Assembly: GCA_049999765.1 (NCBI GenBank)
Contig: JBNGIQ010008486.1
Span: 1-34,627 of the forward strand
Reading direction: 5' to 3'
Origin: Phaeoceros laevis
Lineage: Eukaryota > Anthocerotophyta > Anthocerotopsida > Notothyladales
Length of the DNA: 34,627 nt
Both the position numbers and the translations under genes were made by a program. The notes beneath the pieces were generated by a model. That model saw only the letters and a list, made by a program, of their open reading frames with translations, made no database searches and was not told where the DNA came from. This document shows positions 11,145 to 23,156 of this stretch, in pieces. Every line of letters starts with the position of its first letter. Within the stretch, counting starts at the first letter, position 1.

Positions 11145-11347
11145 ATGCCACAGCAAGCATGAGTAGAGGAAGACAGGCAGAGCAGAGGAAATCGGAGTGT
11201 CGTCTGTTATGGGGAATTGCTGGCGAGCGTCTGGCAAGCCGCAGAAGAGGAACCCTTTTGCGGAGGATGCTGGGGGAGGTGGTGCCGTGCGGCACCACCC
11301 GCATGGCGTGCCCAAGGGAATGCACGTGCTCAACCACCTGGTGGTAG
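11145..11347 (+). promoter_or_regulatory. Two linked uORFs, the second overlapping the CDPK start
   Basis: A five-codon uORF (ATG 11145, TGA 11160-11162) ends in an ATGA overlap with a second ATG at 11159. The second uORF runs 62 codons in another frame and stops at 11347, inside the kinase coding region. The uORF ATG has A at -3 but not G at +4; the kinase ATG has G at both. If the transcript includes this stretch, kinase synthesis needs leaky scanning or reinitiation. The transcription start is not known. Confidence 0.45.
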
Positions 11348-12789
11348 GGCACAACATCAATGACAAGTTTGCGCTGGGAAGGGAGTTGGGGCGCGGCGAA
11401 TTTGGCATCACCTACTTGTGCACGGACAAGGTGTCCCAGGATCTGCTGGCCTGCAAGTCCATCTCCAAGCGCAAGCTCAAGTCGAATGTGGATGTGGACG
11501 ATGTGCGGCGGGAGGTGGCCATCATGCAGCACCTGCCCGGGCACCCAAATATTGTGCAGCTCAAGTCAGTGTTCGAGGATGAGCAGGCGGTGCACCTGGT
11601 GATGGAGCTGTGCGAGGGGGGGGAGTTGTTCGACCGCATCGTGGCCCGGGGACACTACACGGAGCGGGCGGCGGCCGATCTCACCCGCACCATCGTGGAG
11701 GTGGTGCAGGTTTGCCACAAGCACGGGGTTATGCACCGGGATCTCAAGCCCGAAAACTTCCTGTTTGCCAACCGCAAGGAGCACTCCCCGCTCAAGGCCA
11801 TCGATTTCGGGCTGTCCGTCTTCTTCAAGCCCGGGGAGAAGTTTTCGGAGATCGTCGGGAGCCCCTACTACATGGCGCCCGAGGTGTTGAAGCGGAATTA
11901 CGGCCCCGAGGTGGACGTGTGGAGCGCCGGGGTGATCCTCTACATCCTGCTCTGCGGCGTGCCTCCCTTTTGGGCGGAGACGGAGCAGGGGGTGGCGCAG
12001 GCCATCCTCCGGGGCCTCATCGACTTCAAGCGGGACCCCTGGCCCAAGGTCTCGGACGGGGCCAAGTCCCTGGTGCGCCAGATGCTGGAGCCGGACCCCA
12101 AGCTGCGGCTGTCGGCGCAGCAGGTGCTAGACCACGTCTGGCTGCACAAGGCCAGCAAGTCAAGCAGGGCGCATGATGTGTCGCTGGGCGGGGTGAGGGC
12201 CAGGCTGAAGCAGTTCGCGGCGGTGAACAAGTTCAAGAAGGCTTCCCTCAAGATCATAGCAGGGCAGATGTCGGACGAGGAGATCCGGGGGCTGAGGGAG
12301 ATGCTGGACGGCAGCGGGGCTGCAGCCGCGGCCCTCAACGCGCTCAAGGCGGACATCCAGAACGACCCCCATCTCAAGGACTCGGAGGTAAAGCTGGCCA
12401 TTGAGGTCACGGGGGTGGACGGTAAGGGCAATGTGGACTACGGCAAGTTTGCAGCTGCCACGGTGCACCTGCAGCGGATGGATAACTTCGATGACTACCT
12501 GCGCAAGGCCTTCAGTCATTTTGACAAGGACGAGAGCGGGTTCATCGACATGGAGGAGCTGCAACACGGCCTGGCCGAGGACCTGGGCCCTAATGACGGG
12601 GATGTGCTGCAGGACATTTTTAAGGAGGTGGACGTTGACAAGGATGGCAAGATTAGCTTTGAGGAGTTTGCTCAAATGATGCAGACTGGCACGGACTGGC
12701 GGAAGGCATCCAGACATTATTCGAGAAAGAGATTTGACAGCTTAAGTAGCAAATTGATGAGAGATGGCTCTCTCCAGGCAACAGCGTAG
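11209..12789 (+). CDS. Calcium-dependent protein kinase (CDPK), intronless
   Basis: A Ser/Thr kinase of 526 residues for Ca2+ signalling. The start is the ATG giving M-G-N-C: Gly2 is a myristoylation site and Cys4 a palmitoylation site, so membrane attachment is likely; the codon upstream at 11197 is only GTG. Kinase features: Gly-loop GRGEFG (61-66), Lys83, HRDLKPEN with catalytic Asp178, DFG Asp199, [10 protein letters not shown] (217-226). The junction autoinhibitory region is ~313-350. EF-hand 1 (~365-380) has lost its Ca2+ loop and is Ala-rich. EF-hand 2 (~402-413) has G, K and K at loop positions 1, 5 and 12, so it should not bind Ca2+. EF-hands 3 (439-450) and 4 (475-486) keep full loops. 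The C-terminal [20 protein letters not shown] tail resembles the Arabidopsis CPK7/8/10/30/32 group. Plant CDPKs normally have several introns; this one has none. Confidence 0.97.
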   Translation: MGNCWRASGKPQKRNPFAEDAGGGGAVRHHPHGVPKGMHVLNHLVVGHNINDKFALGRELGRGEFGITYLCTDKVSQDLLACKSISKRKLKSNVDVDDVRREVAIMQHLPGHPNIVQLKSVFEDEQAVHLVMELCEGGELFDRIVARGHYTERAAADLTRTIVEVVQVCHKHGVMHRDLKPENFLFANRKEHSPLKAIDFGLSVFFKPGEKFSEIVGSPYYMAPEVLKRNYGPEVDVWSAGVILYILLCGVPPFWAETEQGVAQAILRGLIDFKRDPWPKVSDGAKSLVRQMLEPDPKLRLSAQQVLDHVWLHKASKSSRAHDVSLGGVRARLKQFAAVNKFKKASLKIIAGQMSDEEIRGLREMLDGSGAAAAALNALKADIQNDPHLKDSEVKLAIEVTGVDGKGNVDYGKFAAATVHLQRMDNFDDYLRKAFSHFDKDESGFIDMEELQHGLAEDLGPNDGDVLQDIFKEVDVDKDGKISFEEFAQMMQTGTDWRKASRHYSRKRFDSLSSKLMRDGSLQATA

Positions 12790-12864
12790 CTTCAGTGGGT
12801 GCATCGTTGTAGGATACGAAACCTGACAACCCTGCAGGCGGACGTTGGCTGGCTGCTGGCTACC

Positions 12865-12870
12865 AATAAA
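12865..12870 (+). terminator. AATAAA polyadenylation signal after the CDPK
   Basis: AATAAA lies 76 bp after the CDPK stop codon, in a suitable place for the near-upstream element of this transcript. Confidence 0.6.
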
Positions 12871-13986
12871 GAAAAGTTGTGCAGCAGGAGTAAAGGGGAC
12901 AGACATCTTTGCTTACCTGAGATATAGTCTGTATGTTTGAATACCAGACAGACTCATTTGTTCATGAAAGAGGAGTTTTGTAACTCTTCAGCAGAGGAAG
13001 CAGCAGCAAAAGGGTTGGTTGTTTCTTCTTTGAAGCAGGCAACTGGCAGCAGCAGCCTGGACAGACTCTGAAACAGAGTCCGACATGATGAAGAGCTGGT
13101 GTTGTCTGCAGGTTTCCAGTCCTCGTGTGGCGGGGTCTGGAAAAAAAAGGTTGTGAGGAAGGAAGAGGGTTATGTCAGCTAGTAGGTGCTGCACGCTGCG
13201 AAATGGCCTATGGGGTGGTTTGGTGAGTGATGGGGTAGGATAGATGGAGACGACAAGGGAGTCCATTCAATTATGTATAGATTTTTTTCTGGTTTGGTAG
13301 CCCGGTGTACTTGAAGAATGTGAGGTATCCTCCAAACAAATGTGGAAGCATGGTTTTTTCGGGGCCACAGGGATTGGACAGTGTCCCGTTCTCTATGTGA
13401 GAATCCAAAATCACTCTCCACCCCTTTCCAAAACTCTCTTTGTCTAGACAAAAAAATTGTCAAATTTTCTTCCTAGTCTAGTCCAGTGACTCCAGTCTAG
13501 GATGGACTCTAGCCTTAGAAGACAAAGTAAGCAGCAGCAGCGTCCTAGCCCAGCTAGCTGTTCCAATGTGAAGACACTCTTTTGGGCCCCCGTCCCACTT
13601 GAATGAAGCTGACTTTTGGTGCCCCACCCACCCTCGTTAACAGCAGTTTCTTTCAACATGTTTGTCTTTGTCCACCCAGCCTCCCTCAGATGGAAGCAAG
13701 AAGACAGGCAGGCAGGCAACGAATTCTTTCTTGCACACTACAGGTAAACTGCTTTGTGTATTTCAATGGCTGCTCCTGCTGCTATCGGTTGGGGACTGGG
13801 AGTCAATCTTGGTTTCCCCAAGACGGCAACTCCAGTGATGTGTGCGGCACAATTTACATGGCAAGCAACGGTCACTTGCGGCGCAGGCTTTCTTTTGGAG
13901 AAGGTGTGAGGAAAGTGGGTACACTTTTTCCTCGTTGCACTTCACCCAACCGGGCCCAGCCCCTCTAAACTGGTCAAATGCTCCGA
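12871..13986. other. Intergenic; nothing coding seen
   Basis: Open frames of 60-120 codons occur on both strands but none has a recognisable motif. Short repeated 'tctag' motifs cluster around 13475-13515. Confidence 0.5.
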
Positions 13987-14075
13987 ACCTTTTTTAGACC
14001 TCCTATCTAGAATGCGGCGCCCTTTGTTCTCGACATGCTAGCTAGCAGCGAGAAGGCTCTGACTGGGCCAGCGCA
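13987..14075 (+). repeat. Foldback dispersed repeat, copy 1
   Basis: 89 bp, nearly identical to the reverse complement of 26735-26828. The middle folds: ttctcg and cgagaa pair around an inner gctagctagc palindrome. The copies differ by a few substitutions and an indel of about 5 bp inside the hairpin loop. Homology stops sharply on both sides. It could be a small non-autonomous transposon (MITE-like) or a small structured RNA family; no target-site duplication was identified. Confidence 0.75.
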
Positions 14076-15220
14076 GACCTATGTGGCAGCAAGCCAGACC
14101 TCGACATTCTCTTTGGCCTCTAGTCTACAATAGGGTAGCGAGAATCGGGCAGGCAGCACCCAACCAGGTGGTTCACCACACAAACCGTGAAGGCAGCGGG
14201 CCTGCCCTCGAGACGGCACGACGGTCCCATCCTTTCTTCCTTGTGTTTCGCCACCGATGACGCAACGCTTTCTTTCTTTATTTCCTGTTTCTTTGCTTTT
14301 CTTGGCTTTCTAGCATGCGTGGCATTGCAGGCATCTTTGCTTTGCTGTAACAGTTTCGAAATTGGGGGGCTTGTGATGACTTGTCCACTGGTCCAGGCAA
14401 GTTGTTATAAGATATGAAGCAGTAGCAGTCCAGTTAGAGCCCATGCTAGCCTTGAGAACGTGGTCCACGCGGAGGCTGGATCTTGAAGCCAAGACTGTTG
14501 TTGGACTCATCATGGATATCAGACGGCATACATGTTGAAAGAAAGATACATGTCTGGGATATTATCCTCGGTAGCTGGCCGCCACACGTTGTCTACCAGT
14601 CCTGATCATGACAGGGAGTGCGGTGCGGACAATGACAAAATTCATGAATGCCTTGTTTAAAAGGACTTGTTTGCAAGTTGCAACATTTGCCTTTCTTGAA
14701 GTATGTCGTCTTCAAACCTGTTGTGGCAGGGCAGGCTTTCATGAATTCATTGGAGACACTTGGCAAGTCTTTGGCTGTGGCATCTCCACACACCAATTCA
14801 ACAGTGACCCATCACATTGATCAGCTTTAAATTTTCATTTAAAACTGAAAGCTGCTGCTTCTGGACGTCCTTCTCATCAACTGTTGCAGACAAGGACACA
14901 GCTTCAACTCACCTACTCGCAAGCTTGCACGAAAGCATGATATAATTCTGTAGCACGCCGGCCCAGTCAAACTATTTAAAGGCAATCGTCTTTGGAAGTT
15001 TGCAAATGTGTCATGCAGGTGATACCTGCAAAGTGGACGAAGCTTTCCGTTTCAGAGTGTCAAATTTAGAGTACTGAACATGGCACGCTTTTTTCCGAAG
15101 AAGCAATTGACAAAGTCTGTATGTTGTACAGATTTAAACAGCTCCCTAGCGGCATCATCCTTGCTAGCTAGTTACCTACTGCTAGCCATCGCTAGCAAGC
15201 TAGGTTCGATTTCAACCGGT
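14076..15220. other. Intergenic; nothing coding seen
   Basis: This is AT-moderate DNA without supportable genes. It ends in the 3' flank of the next gene (which lies on the minus strand), where 'gctagc' motifs recur between about 15160 and 15205. Confidence 0.5.
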
Positions 15221-16981
15221 CTACTTTACAGCAGACTTATTGACGGCGGCAGCGGTGAGGTCGTGGACGGTCTTCCTGGGGAGGTACCCCCCCGGGAACT
15301 CGCACCGGAGCATGTCTTCCACTTCCGCCTGCGTCCATCCGTTGAGCCCCCCCGCGTCCACGTCGGCTCCGGATCCCAGGCTTCCCCACCAGTCGGACCG
15401 CTGCTGGTGCAGAAACGCGCCGAAGCGAGCCAGCTTGGCCACGTACGCCTCCTGAGCCTCGCTCTTGCTGCGGCTGCTACCACCGCCGGCGCCGGCGACA
15501 TCGATCGACCGAGTCTCGGACGTGCCCAGCGGCGGCGACACGGACGGCCTCGCGTTTTCGTTGTTCCGGGCGACCGCCGACGGCACCACCGGCGACGACG
15601 ACGGACGCGCCTTCTTCTTCCTCTTCAAGCTGTTAGCCGGGCTGGGCGTGCTCTTGGCTGGGCTGGGCGTGCCCTTGGCAGGGCTGGGCGTCTGCTGCTT
15701 GTCCACCGTCGGCTCCTCCTCGGGCTTCAGCTGCACCACCACCGCGTCACCTGCGACGTCCACCACCCGCCGGACAGTGTGCGGTGTAGGCGTGGTTGCC
15801 GCGAACTCCGGCTGCCACTGCGACGTCTTGGGCAGCGTCTTGGTGGAGTGGGAGGAGTCGGGAGTGGCGACGAGGCCGGTGGGGAGGGATCGCTCCCGAG
15901 CCTTGATGAACTGGCCCACCAGCTCCACCAGGTCGACCACGGCCCCGAACGGGCTGCCAGTGCTGCTGCTCTTGTTCTCCTCCTGCTTCTGCTCCTTCTG
16001 CGGCTGGTGCTGCCGTTTCTGATCTTCGTCGTCGTCGTCATCATCTTCATCATTTTCAATGTCCGACAGCAGAACCTGCGGCTGCGGCTGCTGCTGCTGC
16101 TGCGCGACGGCGTCTCGGTAGACCTTGGCCAGGTCCGGGGACCCGAAGACGTTGAAGCTGTTGACGCCGGGGGAGGAGGCGGTCTGGGTGCCGCAGCTGC
16201 TCACGCTCTTGGTGGTGGCCGACACGTCCACGTTGGTGCTGCTGTCGCGATTGTGTGGCAGCAGCGTCAGCGGCAGAGGTAGCGGTCGGCGGGGTTGTGG
16301 CGCCAGCACCTGCGGCACCTCCTCAGGACCCTGATCCTCCTCCTTCTCCTCCTTCTCATACGCATAGCTTGTGACGCCGTCAACGTCGGGGTGCTGCTGG
16401 TCGTCCACGCCGTCGTCGGGCCCAGAGGGGCGGTAGGAGTGCACCCGGTTCCACCACGTGAGGATGTCTTGCATGTGCGCGGGCCGGGGACGGGGGCCGA
16501 ACAGGCGCTGCTCGGGATCGATGTGGGGGTACTGGTCCGACTCGTCAGCGCTCGCGGCGCCGGCCGGCGCCGGCTCCTCCTGCTCTTCCTGCTTCTTGTT
16601 GTCGATTTCGCTCAATTTGATGGAGGAAGGAGAGAGATGAGGTGCGTCGTTGCTGCTGCTGAGCTTCTTCTTCACCAGGGTGGCCGGTTGCGGGTTCAGG
16701 TCGTCGTCGTCGTCGTACTTGTGGAGTTGGATATGGCTTGTAGCCATGGCTTGTTGCTGCTGTCGGTAGGAGACTTCTTGCAGCACGCTGAGCACGATCT
16801 GGGCGGTGCCGAACATGTCTTCCAGGGTGCGCTGCAGGGAGGGCAGCGTCGCCGTCACCATATCCTCCACCATGTCCATGGCGCGTAGCACGTCCATGTC
16901 GATGCGGCTCTCCAGATCGGCTGCGCCTGCTGCTGTGACGGCGGCCTTCTCCTCATGATCGTCGTCGTGGATGCTGCTCAT
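15221..16981 (-). CDS. Unrecognised 586-aa disordered, probably nuclear protein
   Basis: I do not recognise the family. The start is the first in-frame ATG (16981-16979); the frame also extends upstream to a GTG at 17038. An N-terminal segment (~residues 22-80) is predicted helical with spaced hydrophobics. The middle is low-complexity: poly-Gln (~293-301), an Asp/Glu run (~309-320), and three tandem T-P-S-P-A repeats (~431-450), which are potential proline-directed kinase sites. A basic cluster LKRKKKAR (~452-459) could be a nuclear signal. SCGTQT (262-267) resembles dynein-light-chain TQT motifs, weakly. The C-terminal ~65 residues look folded: Trp-containing, with DWWGSLG, GWTQAEVEDMLRCEFPGGYLP. 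That last block is the part to search with. The antisense frames consist of Leu or Arg runs from CAG/CTG-type repeats and are rejected. It is single-exon as read. Confidence 0.65.
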   Translation of the reverse strand: MSSIHDDDHEEKAAVTAAGAADLESRIDMDVLRAMDMVEDMVTATLPSLQRTLEDMFGTAQIVLSVLQEVSYRQQQQAMATSHIQLHKYDDDDDLNPQPATLVKKKLSSSNDAPHLSPSSIKLSEIDNKKQEEQEEPAPAGAASADESDQYPHIDPEQRLFGPRPRPAHMQDILTWWNRVHSYRPSGPDDGVDDQQHPDVDGVTSYAYEKEEKEEDQGPEEVPQVLAPQPRRPLPLPLTLLPHNRDSSTNVDVSATTKSVSSCGTQTASSPGVNSFNVFGSPDLAKVYRDAVAQQQQQPQPQVLLSDIENDEDDDDDDEDQKRQHQPQKEQKQEENKSSSTGSPFGAVVDLVELVGQFIKARERSLPTGLVATPDSSHSTKTLPKTSQWQPEFAATTPTPHTVRRVVDVAGDAVVVQLKPEEEPTVDKQQTPSPAKGTPSPAKSTPSPANSLKRKKKARPSSSPVVPSAVARNNENARPSVSPPLGTSETRSIDVAGAGGGSSRSKSEAQEAYVAKLARFGAFLHQQRSDWWGSLGSGADVDAGGLNGWTQAEVEDMLRCEFPGGYLPRKTVHDLTAAAVNKSAVK

Positions 16982-17038
16982 ATGCGTCTTCTCGGCCGCA
17001 GCATGCGCAGCGGGCTCGAAGCTCGCCTTGTCTGTCAC

Positions 17039-17995
17039 CAGTGAACCTAACTCTCGAAACTCGTCAGTCCAAAAATGGAGAAAAAAAGCGAAGCAGTCAA
17101 GATTTCAAGAGTGAGTGAGTCTAATTACCAGTCACTTTGCCTGGAGACGACATGCCGAATGAACCACTTGATCGCACACCTAGTCTCGAGAGCTGTAGCA
17201 ACCAGTGGCAATGGCAATGTCAACTGTCAGTTCTTTCTAAGAAACATAGAAACTGAAAAGCATGCAGGGCTGAAACCATTTGTCAAGTGATCTCAAGTTT
17301 TCCTAGAAAGCAGCAGAAAATGGGAGCAAGAACTAGCTAGGTCTGTCTACAGTAGTAGACAGCGAGGAATCTTCCACACCAAACGCATTACCCACTTCAA
17401 GTTGAAGCTAGCTACTGGTCACCAGATTTAGGTTCACGAGTGAGCACAGCGCGTTCCAACAAACCTAAAGACCTCTGTCTGCTCCGAAAACGATGCTTGC
17501 ACCCACTCCACTGACTATGGGATTAAGCAGCCTGTGCTTAAATAGTCCACTCTACTCTTTTCTCCTTGAAATGGATTTAAAAGGCCGCTCGCTTTGAGGC
17601 AGGCTGTGAGAAGGCGGAACATTACTCGGCAGTTCCGTTCCTCAAAGGAGAGATACAGATTCCTCTCCCCAACAGTCGGAAACTGCAACATTTGCACGTC
17701 TAACTGCTTTGGCCTTCGAATTCCCTGCCTGCCATCCAAGCCTTCCGGTTTGGAGGCATGGAATCGACATTCATTCATGAACGAATGAATCTCATACATC
17801 AAGCTTTTTCCTTCCCCAGCTGGAGCTCCGACGACGATACATTTCCATACCAGCAGCTTAGCTAGCTGGTAGCAATCATTTTTAGCTCGCTTGAGTTCTA
17901 GTCCAGCCGTATGTTGAAGGTGGAAGCTGAACGAAGCATCATCCCCTACTCTACTAAATAATTTATCGTGTTCGCCAACTCCACATGCGAATTAA
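17039..17995. other. Intergenic between two minus-strand genes
   Basis: It holds the 3' flank of the carboxypeptidase gene and the upstream region of the 586-aa gene. A perfect 8-bp inverted repeat (17769-17776 with 17783-17790, 6-nt loop) lies in it. No gene is seen. Confidence 0.5.
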
Positions 17996-19881
<1,886 letters not shown>

Positions 19882-20045
19882 CTAGCTAGAGAGCTCCCAC
19901 TCTTGAACCTGGCCTGGCCACTTTTTCCGGACCGAATGCGTGCACCAGCACGATACTCCGAGCAATGTTCGCTTTTTGTCCTTTCTCATTATTTCGCTCT
20001 GTACAACAGGAACAAATATGCTTGGAACCGAGATATAGTATGTAT

Positions 20046-20117
20046 GGTCCTGTAGTCTAGTGGTTAGGACACTGGACTCTGAATCCAGTAGCCCGAGTTC
20101 GAATCTCGGTAGGACCT
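20046..20117 (+). tRNA. tRNA-Gln (anticodon CUG)
   Basis: A 72-nt cloverleaf. The acceptor arm ggtcctg pairs with taggacc (one G-U), the discriminator is T, and there is no encoded CCA. The D-arm region is intact and contains the A-box (tagtctagtgg). The anticodon stem ctgga/tccag encloses loop ctctgaa, giving anticodon CTG at 20079-20081. The T-arm cccgag-ttcgaat-ctcgg holds the B-box. There is no intron. It is a nuclear-type tRNA transcribed by Pol III. Confidence 0.97.
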
Positions 20118-20140
20118 CGAAAGTCACTGTGTTCAATAAG

Positions 20141-20145
20141 TTTTT
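20141..20145 (+). terminator. Pol III terminator of tRNA-Gln
   Basis: A run of five T lies 23 nt after the mature tRNA end, the usual RNA polymerase III stop. Confidence 0.8.
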
Positions 20146-21655
20146 ACATTTTGGAGATACATTGTTACATTGGCGCCTGGAGATATTTATTGCCAAATTA
20201 GCGCAAACTGTATTGGTGCCTAAACGTACGGTAGCGATCTCATAATCTGGGATTCTAGGGCTCGCCAAGCTTGCCCACATCTCCGCTCTCAAACACCTCC
20301 TCCAATTCAGGCGGACAGGGGCAGCACAGCGCCGCACTCTCCAATCTGGCTGTCTTCCTGTATTCCCGGCTTGCCTCTGAAATAGAGCCTAGGCTGCACT
20401 TGCAAGAACATGCTACATAAAATCACTCCTCAGTCTCAGGAGGAGCTACATTCTTGACGACAGATTGCGGCGCAAACTCATCACATCTATGATAATCTCG
20501 GACTTCATTTCTCAAGGAATCCTTGGTTCATGGGTTCCTAAAATCAAATCCTGCTCACCTCGCTCTAAAGGAGGGAGCAACGCGTTATTCCAACACAACC
20601 ATCCCCAGCCTTGGCACAAACAAAAAACCCGCTGCCCTTGCACGTCATTAACATTCTCGACATACTTGCCCCACTAATTAGAAACTCTTCCACTTCACAC
20701 ATTCAGGTCCTGTCCATGGACATGCCTAAAGGCGCAGCAGCAGCAGCATCAGCTGCCCGACGTCATAATCACCACATGGAAAATGCGTGAGGAAGATACA
20801 CGCAACTCAACGCTGCTGTTTGCTGTTTGTTGCATCACTATTACCCGATGATGTGAAAGAGCAGTTCATCCAGGCTCCAGGAGCCCCAGTGTTGTTTCAA
20901 GACAAAATGTGTGTTGCAGCCAAGGCCCTAACGGCAGATAGCCACACAACTAAATGACATCGCCATTCTCGCTGCAAACGGGTGCAACAACCAGCGATCT
21001 GTAAATGCGCGCAAGGGCCCTCTGCTCCCTACTCAGTTGCAGGGGCACAAGCATTGCACAGTGAAGCCAACAATTCCAGTGTCTCAATCAGGTGAACCGC
21101 ACCACCTCGCAGCTTCAGACCATCATGAATGCAAATGGAGAAAATGAACAGCAAGCTAGGTCTCCGATTAATCTCACTACCTGAGTCTCTTGAGGAGCAA
21201 TTCCACCACGTCTCCTCCACCACTGGCAGTGCACTACCCCCCCCATCTGTTTGCGGCGCATTCCCACAGACATGTTCTGGTCCCAATTCCAACCTCCCAC
21301 ATCCAGCTGCGTCGCATGCGACGGGCGGTCATCACGTTTGCGTATTCAATCCCCTGCACCGCAGGATGGTAGCTTAAGATTTCCGCTCCAGGCGCTGGGA
21401 GACATGGCCCTACTCTGCTAGTGTTCACCGTCACCCGCGCCCTCCCTCTAATTGTGACTACGGCCCTGCACCCCTAGGCCTGGAGTTCGGGTGCATTGCT
21501 GTGGACTAGGAGCCCAGGCTCCTTCCTGGAATTTAGCATAGCAAGGGCACACCTCCTTGTTCCAAAAGTCCAACCTACCGCATACCAGACGTTGCAGAAC
21601 ACACAACCCCCCCCCTTCGTAGCTTTGCTGGCCCTGCCACCACTTTTATCCAAGA
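20146..21655. other. Intergenic; no gene seen
   Basis: Only short open frames without motifs. It is C-rich around 21230-21245 and 21605-21615. It ends just downstream of the COX15 stop codon (minus strand). Confidence 0.5.
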
Positions 21656-22607
21656 TTAGGCGGATTCTTTAGCGACTCCGAGGCCAACTACACCCCTGCT
21701 CTGTTGCTTCATCGGCCTCAACAGCGCAGGAGCAATCCGAGACAAGGACTTGGGCTGTTTCAGAGCATGGAGTAGCGTGATGAATATGCTGAATAACGTC
21801 AGAGCGCCAGCCTGATGAGCTGCACCAAGGGACACTGGTACGTATGCCAAAAGTGTTGACACACCAAGGGTTACCTGCACACGTTGCTCCCCAACATTAA
21901 CCCACGCTGTGATGTGAAAGAGTCACACACTCTCACAGTAATGCAGCATCTGCTATAGGTGCTTATAACAATGTTATAAGCAAATGCAAATTGCCCAGGA
22001 GGGTAAAGTTCGTACATTACCTGTGCAGCAGTCATCCAAAGAGCACTGTTCAACAGCAACCGCAATTTGGGATTTAGGGGTAATTGACGGGTTGCAAGCC
22101 AGATGCTGCCCACATTGAAGAGCGTTGCGGTTGCCAAGATACGATGGTCCAGCTATTTACAAAGAGATGAACTTGTAGGCCATCACGAAAAGTGTACGTG
22201 ATTGCATTCAGTGACATACAGAAGGTGAAGATGGGACAACTCTTTTCATCAGGGCCGTGCATTCAACACATTTCCCAAGATGGGCGAGAGATGGATTCCA
22301 GAGGATGTGCTTGCACTGCGTCCTGTGTTCAAAAACTTCTTTGAAAATACAAGCACTCTTCAGGTATGTGCACTTCACCTTCTGTATGTCACTGAATGCA
22401 ATCACGTACACTTTTCGTGATGGCCTTCAAGTTCATCTCTTTGTAAACAGCTGGACCATCGTATCTTGGCAATCGATTCAGGAGTGATCGGGCAGCAAAA
22501 CCGGAGGTGACGACAGGCCAGGGTGATGGGGCTGTAGGTTTGGTCTGACGGGCCCCTGCCAGGAGGACGCGCCAGCAGGAACTTGCACGACGGCCCACTC
22601 GCAGCAT
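21656..22607 (-). pseudogene. COX15: COX15 / heme A synthase, rearranged and incomplete
   Basis: COX15 converts heme O to heme A in the mitochondrial inner membrane for cytochrome c oxidase. Minus-strand pieces: a 45-codon Arg-rich, acid-free presequence-like start (ATG 22607) reaching 22473; exon 22152-22021 encoding LDHRILATATLFNVGSIW... up to MTAAQ; intron 22020-21875 (GTAATG...GCAG); and exon 21874-21656 encoding VTLGVSTLLAYVPVSLGAAH with the family's second conserved His region and the C-terminus. The preceding exon (GRAFNTFPKMG... to TSTLQ, 37 codons) lies at 22253-22363 on the PLUS strand, i.e. inverted, with its own acceptor and donor. About 150 residues of the usual N-terminal half (the earlier membrane helices) are not found here. 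The gene cannot be expressed as laid out; misassembly is the alternative. Confidence 0.8.
22131..22472. repeat. 100-bp inverted repeats around an inverted COX15 exon
   Basis: The left arm 22131-22230 is the reverse complement of the right arm 22373-22472 with two mismatches. The spacer is 142 bp (22231-22372). Each arm holds the intron between two COX15 exons plus the first ~22 bp of the following exon. The spacer holds the preceding exon in plus orientation. Homology stops sharply: beyond the left arm the COX15 exon continues on the minus strand; beyond the right arm lies the presequence piece. Confidence 0.92.
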
Positions 22608-23156
22608 CACTGCGGCACCCGGCGCCTCGAGAAGTGATGAATGCTCCAACTTTGTCAAAACCCGGCAGAGAAGGGCCCTACCAATGGTCAGCTCAAGCTG
22701 CGGTCTTGACTTAGCCAATGCGTGTTCCGTTCTGCTTTTGGTGGGCTGGAGGACCCGGTGCTTGCGGATGTCGCGCTATGGAGGAAAGTGTGTGTTGTGT
22801 TACGCGCAGCGCAGCTAGTTGAGGGTTTCTGTGTAGGTGGTTACCTCAAGGCACGGCTGAAGGCTGAAGCTGCACATGCTTTGTGGAAGCTGGCTGAGAA
22901 GAACACCAAGAATAGCAAGAGCATCACAGATACAAGGGCCTAGAAACGAAATGTTCCATCCAGCCAGAGTAGGCCGGCACGACGAATCGCCCAATGGAGG
23001 GCCATTAAAGCCTTCCTATTTGGCAGCTGCCAACCTCATCGCTCCTGTCCGAGCAGGCGGAGGTACCAAAGCGGGCTGGACTCAACACCTCTTTTTATGT
23101 GAGGGGCCGGTAGTCTGCTCCTCGAACCCCACCAGCTTCGCCAGCTTGCCCCAGCT
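22608..23156. other. Region between divergent COX15 and plastid E2 loci
   Basis: About 550 bp between the two divergent starts, probably containing both promoters if both are expressed. Open frames of 70-170 codons occur here but lack ATG starts or recognisable motifs. Confidence 0.4.

Noticed and set aside
10768-11544. 258-codon minus-strand frame over the CDPK 5' region
   Set aside because: Antisense of the kinase and its purine-rich leader; Leu/Pro/Ser-rich with no domain.
15080-16282. 400-codon plus-strand frame opposite the 586-aa gene
   Set aside because: Long Leu/Arg/His runs arise from trinucleotide repeats read in antisense; the minus frame has the more protein-like composition.
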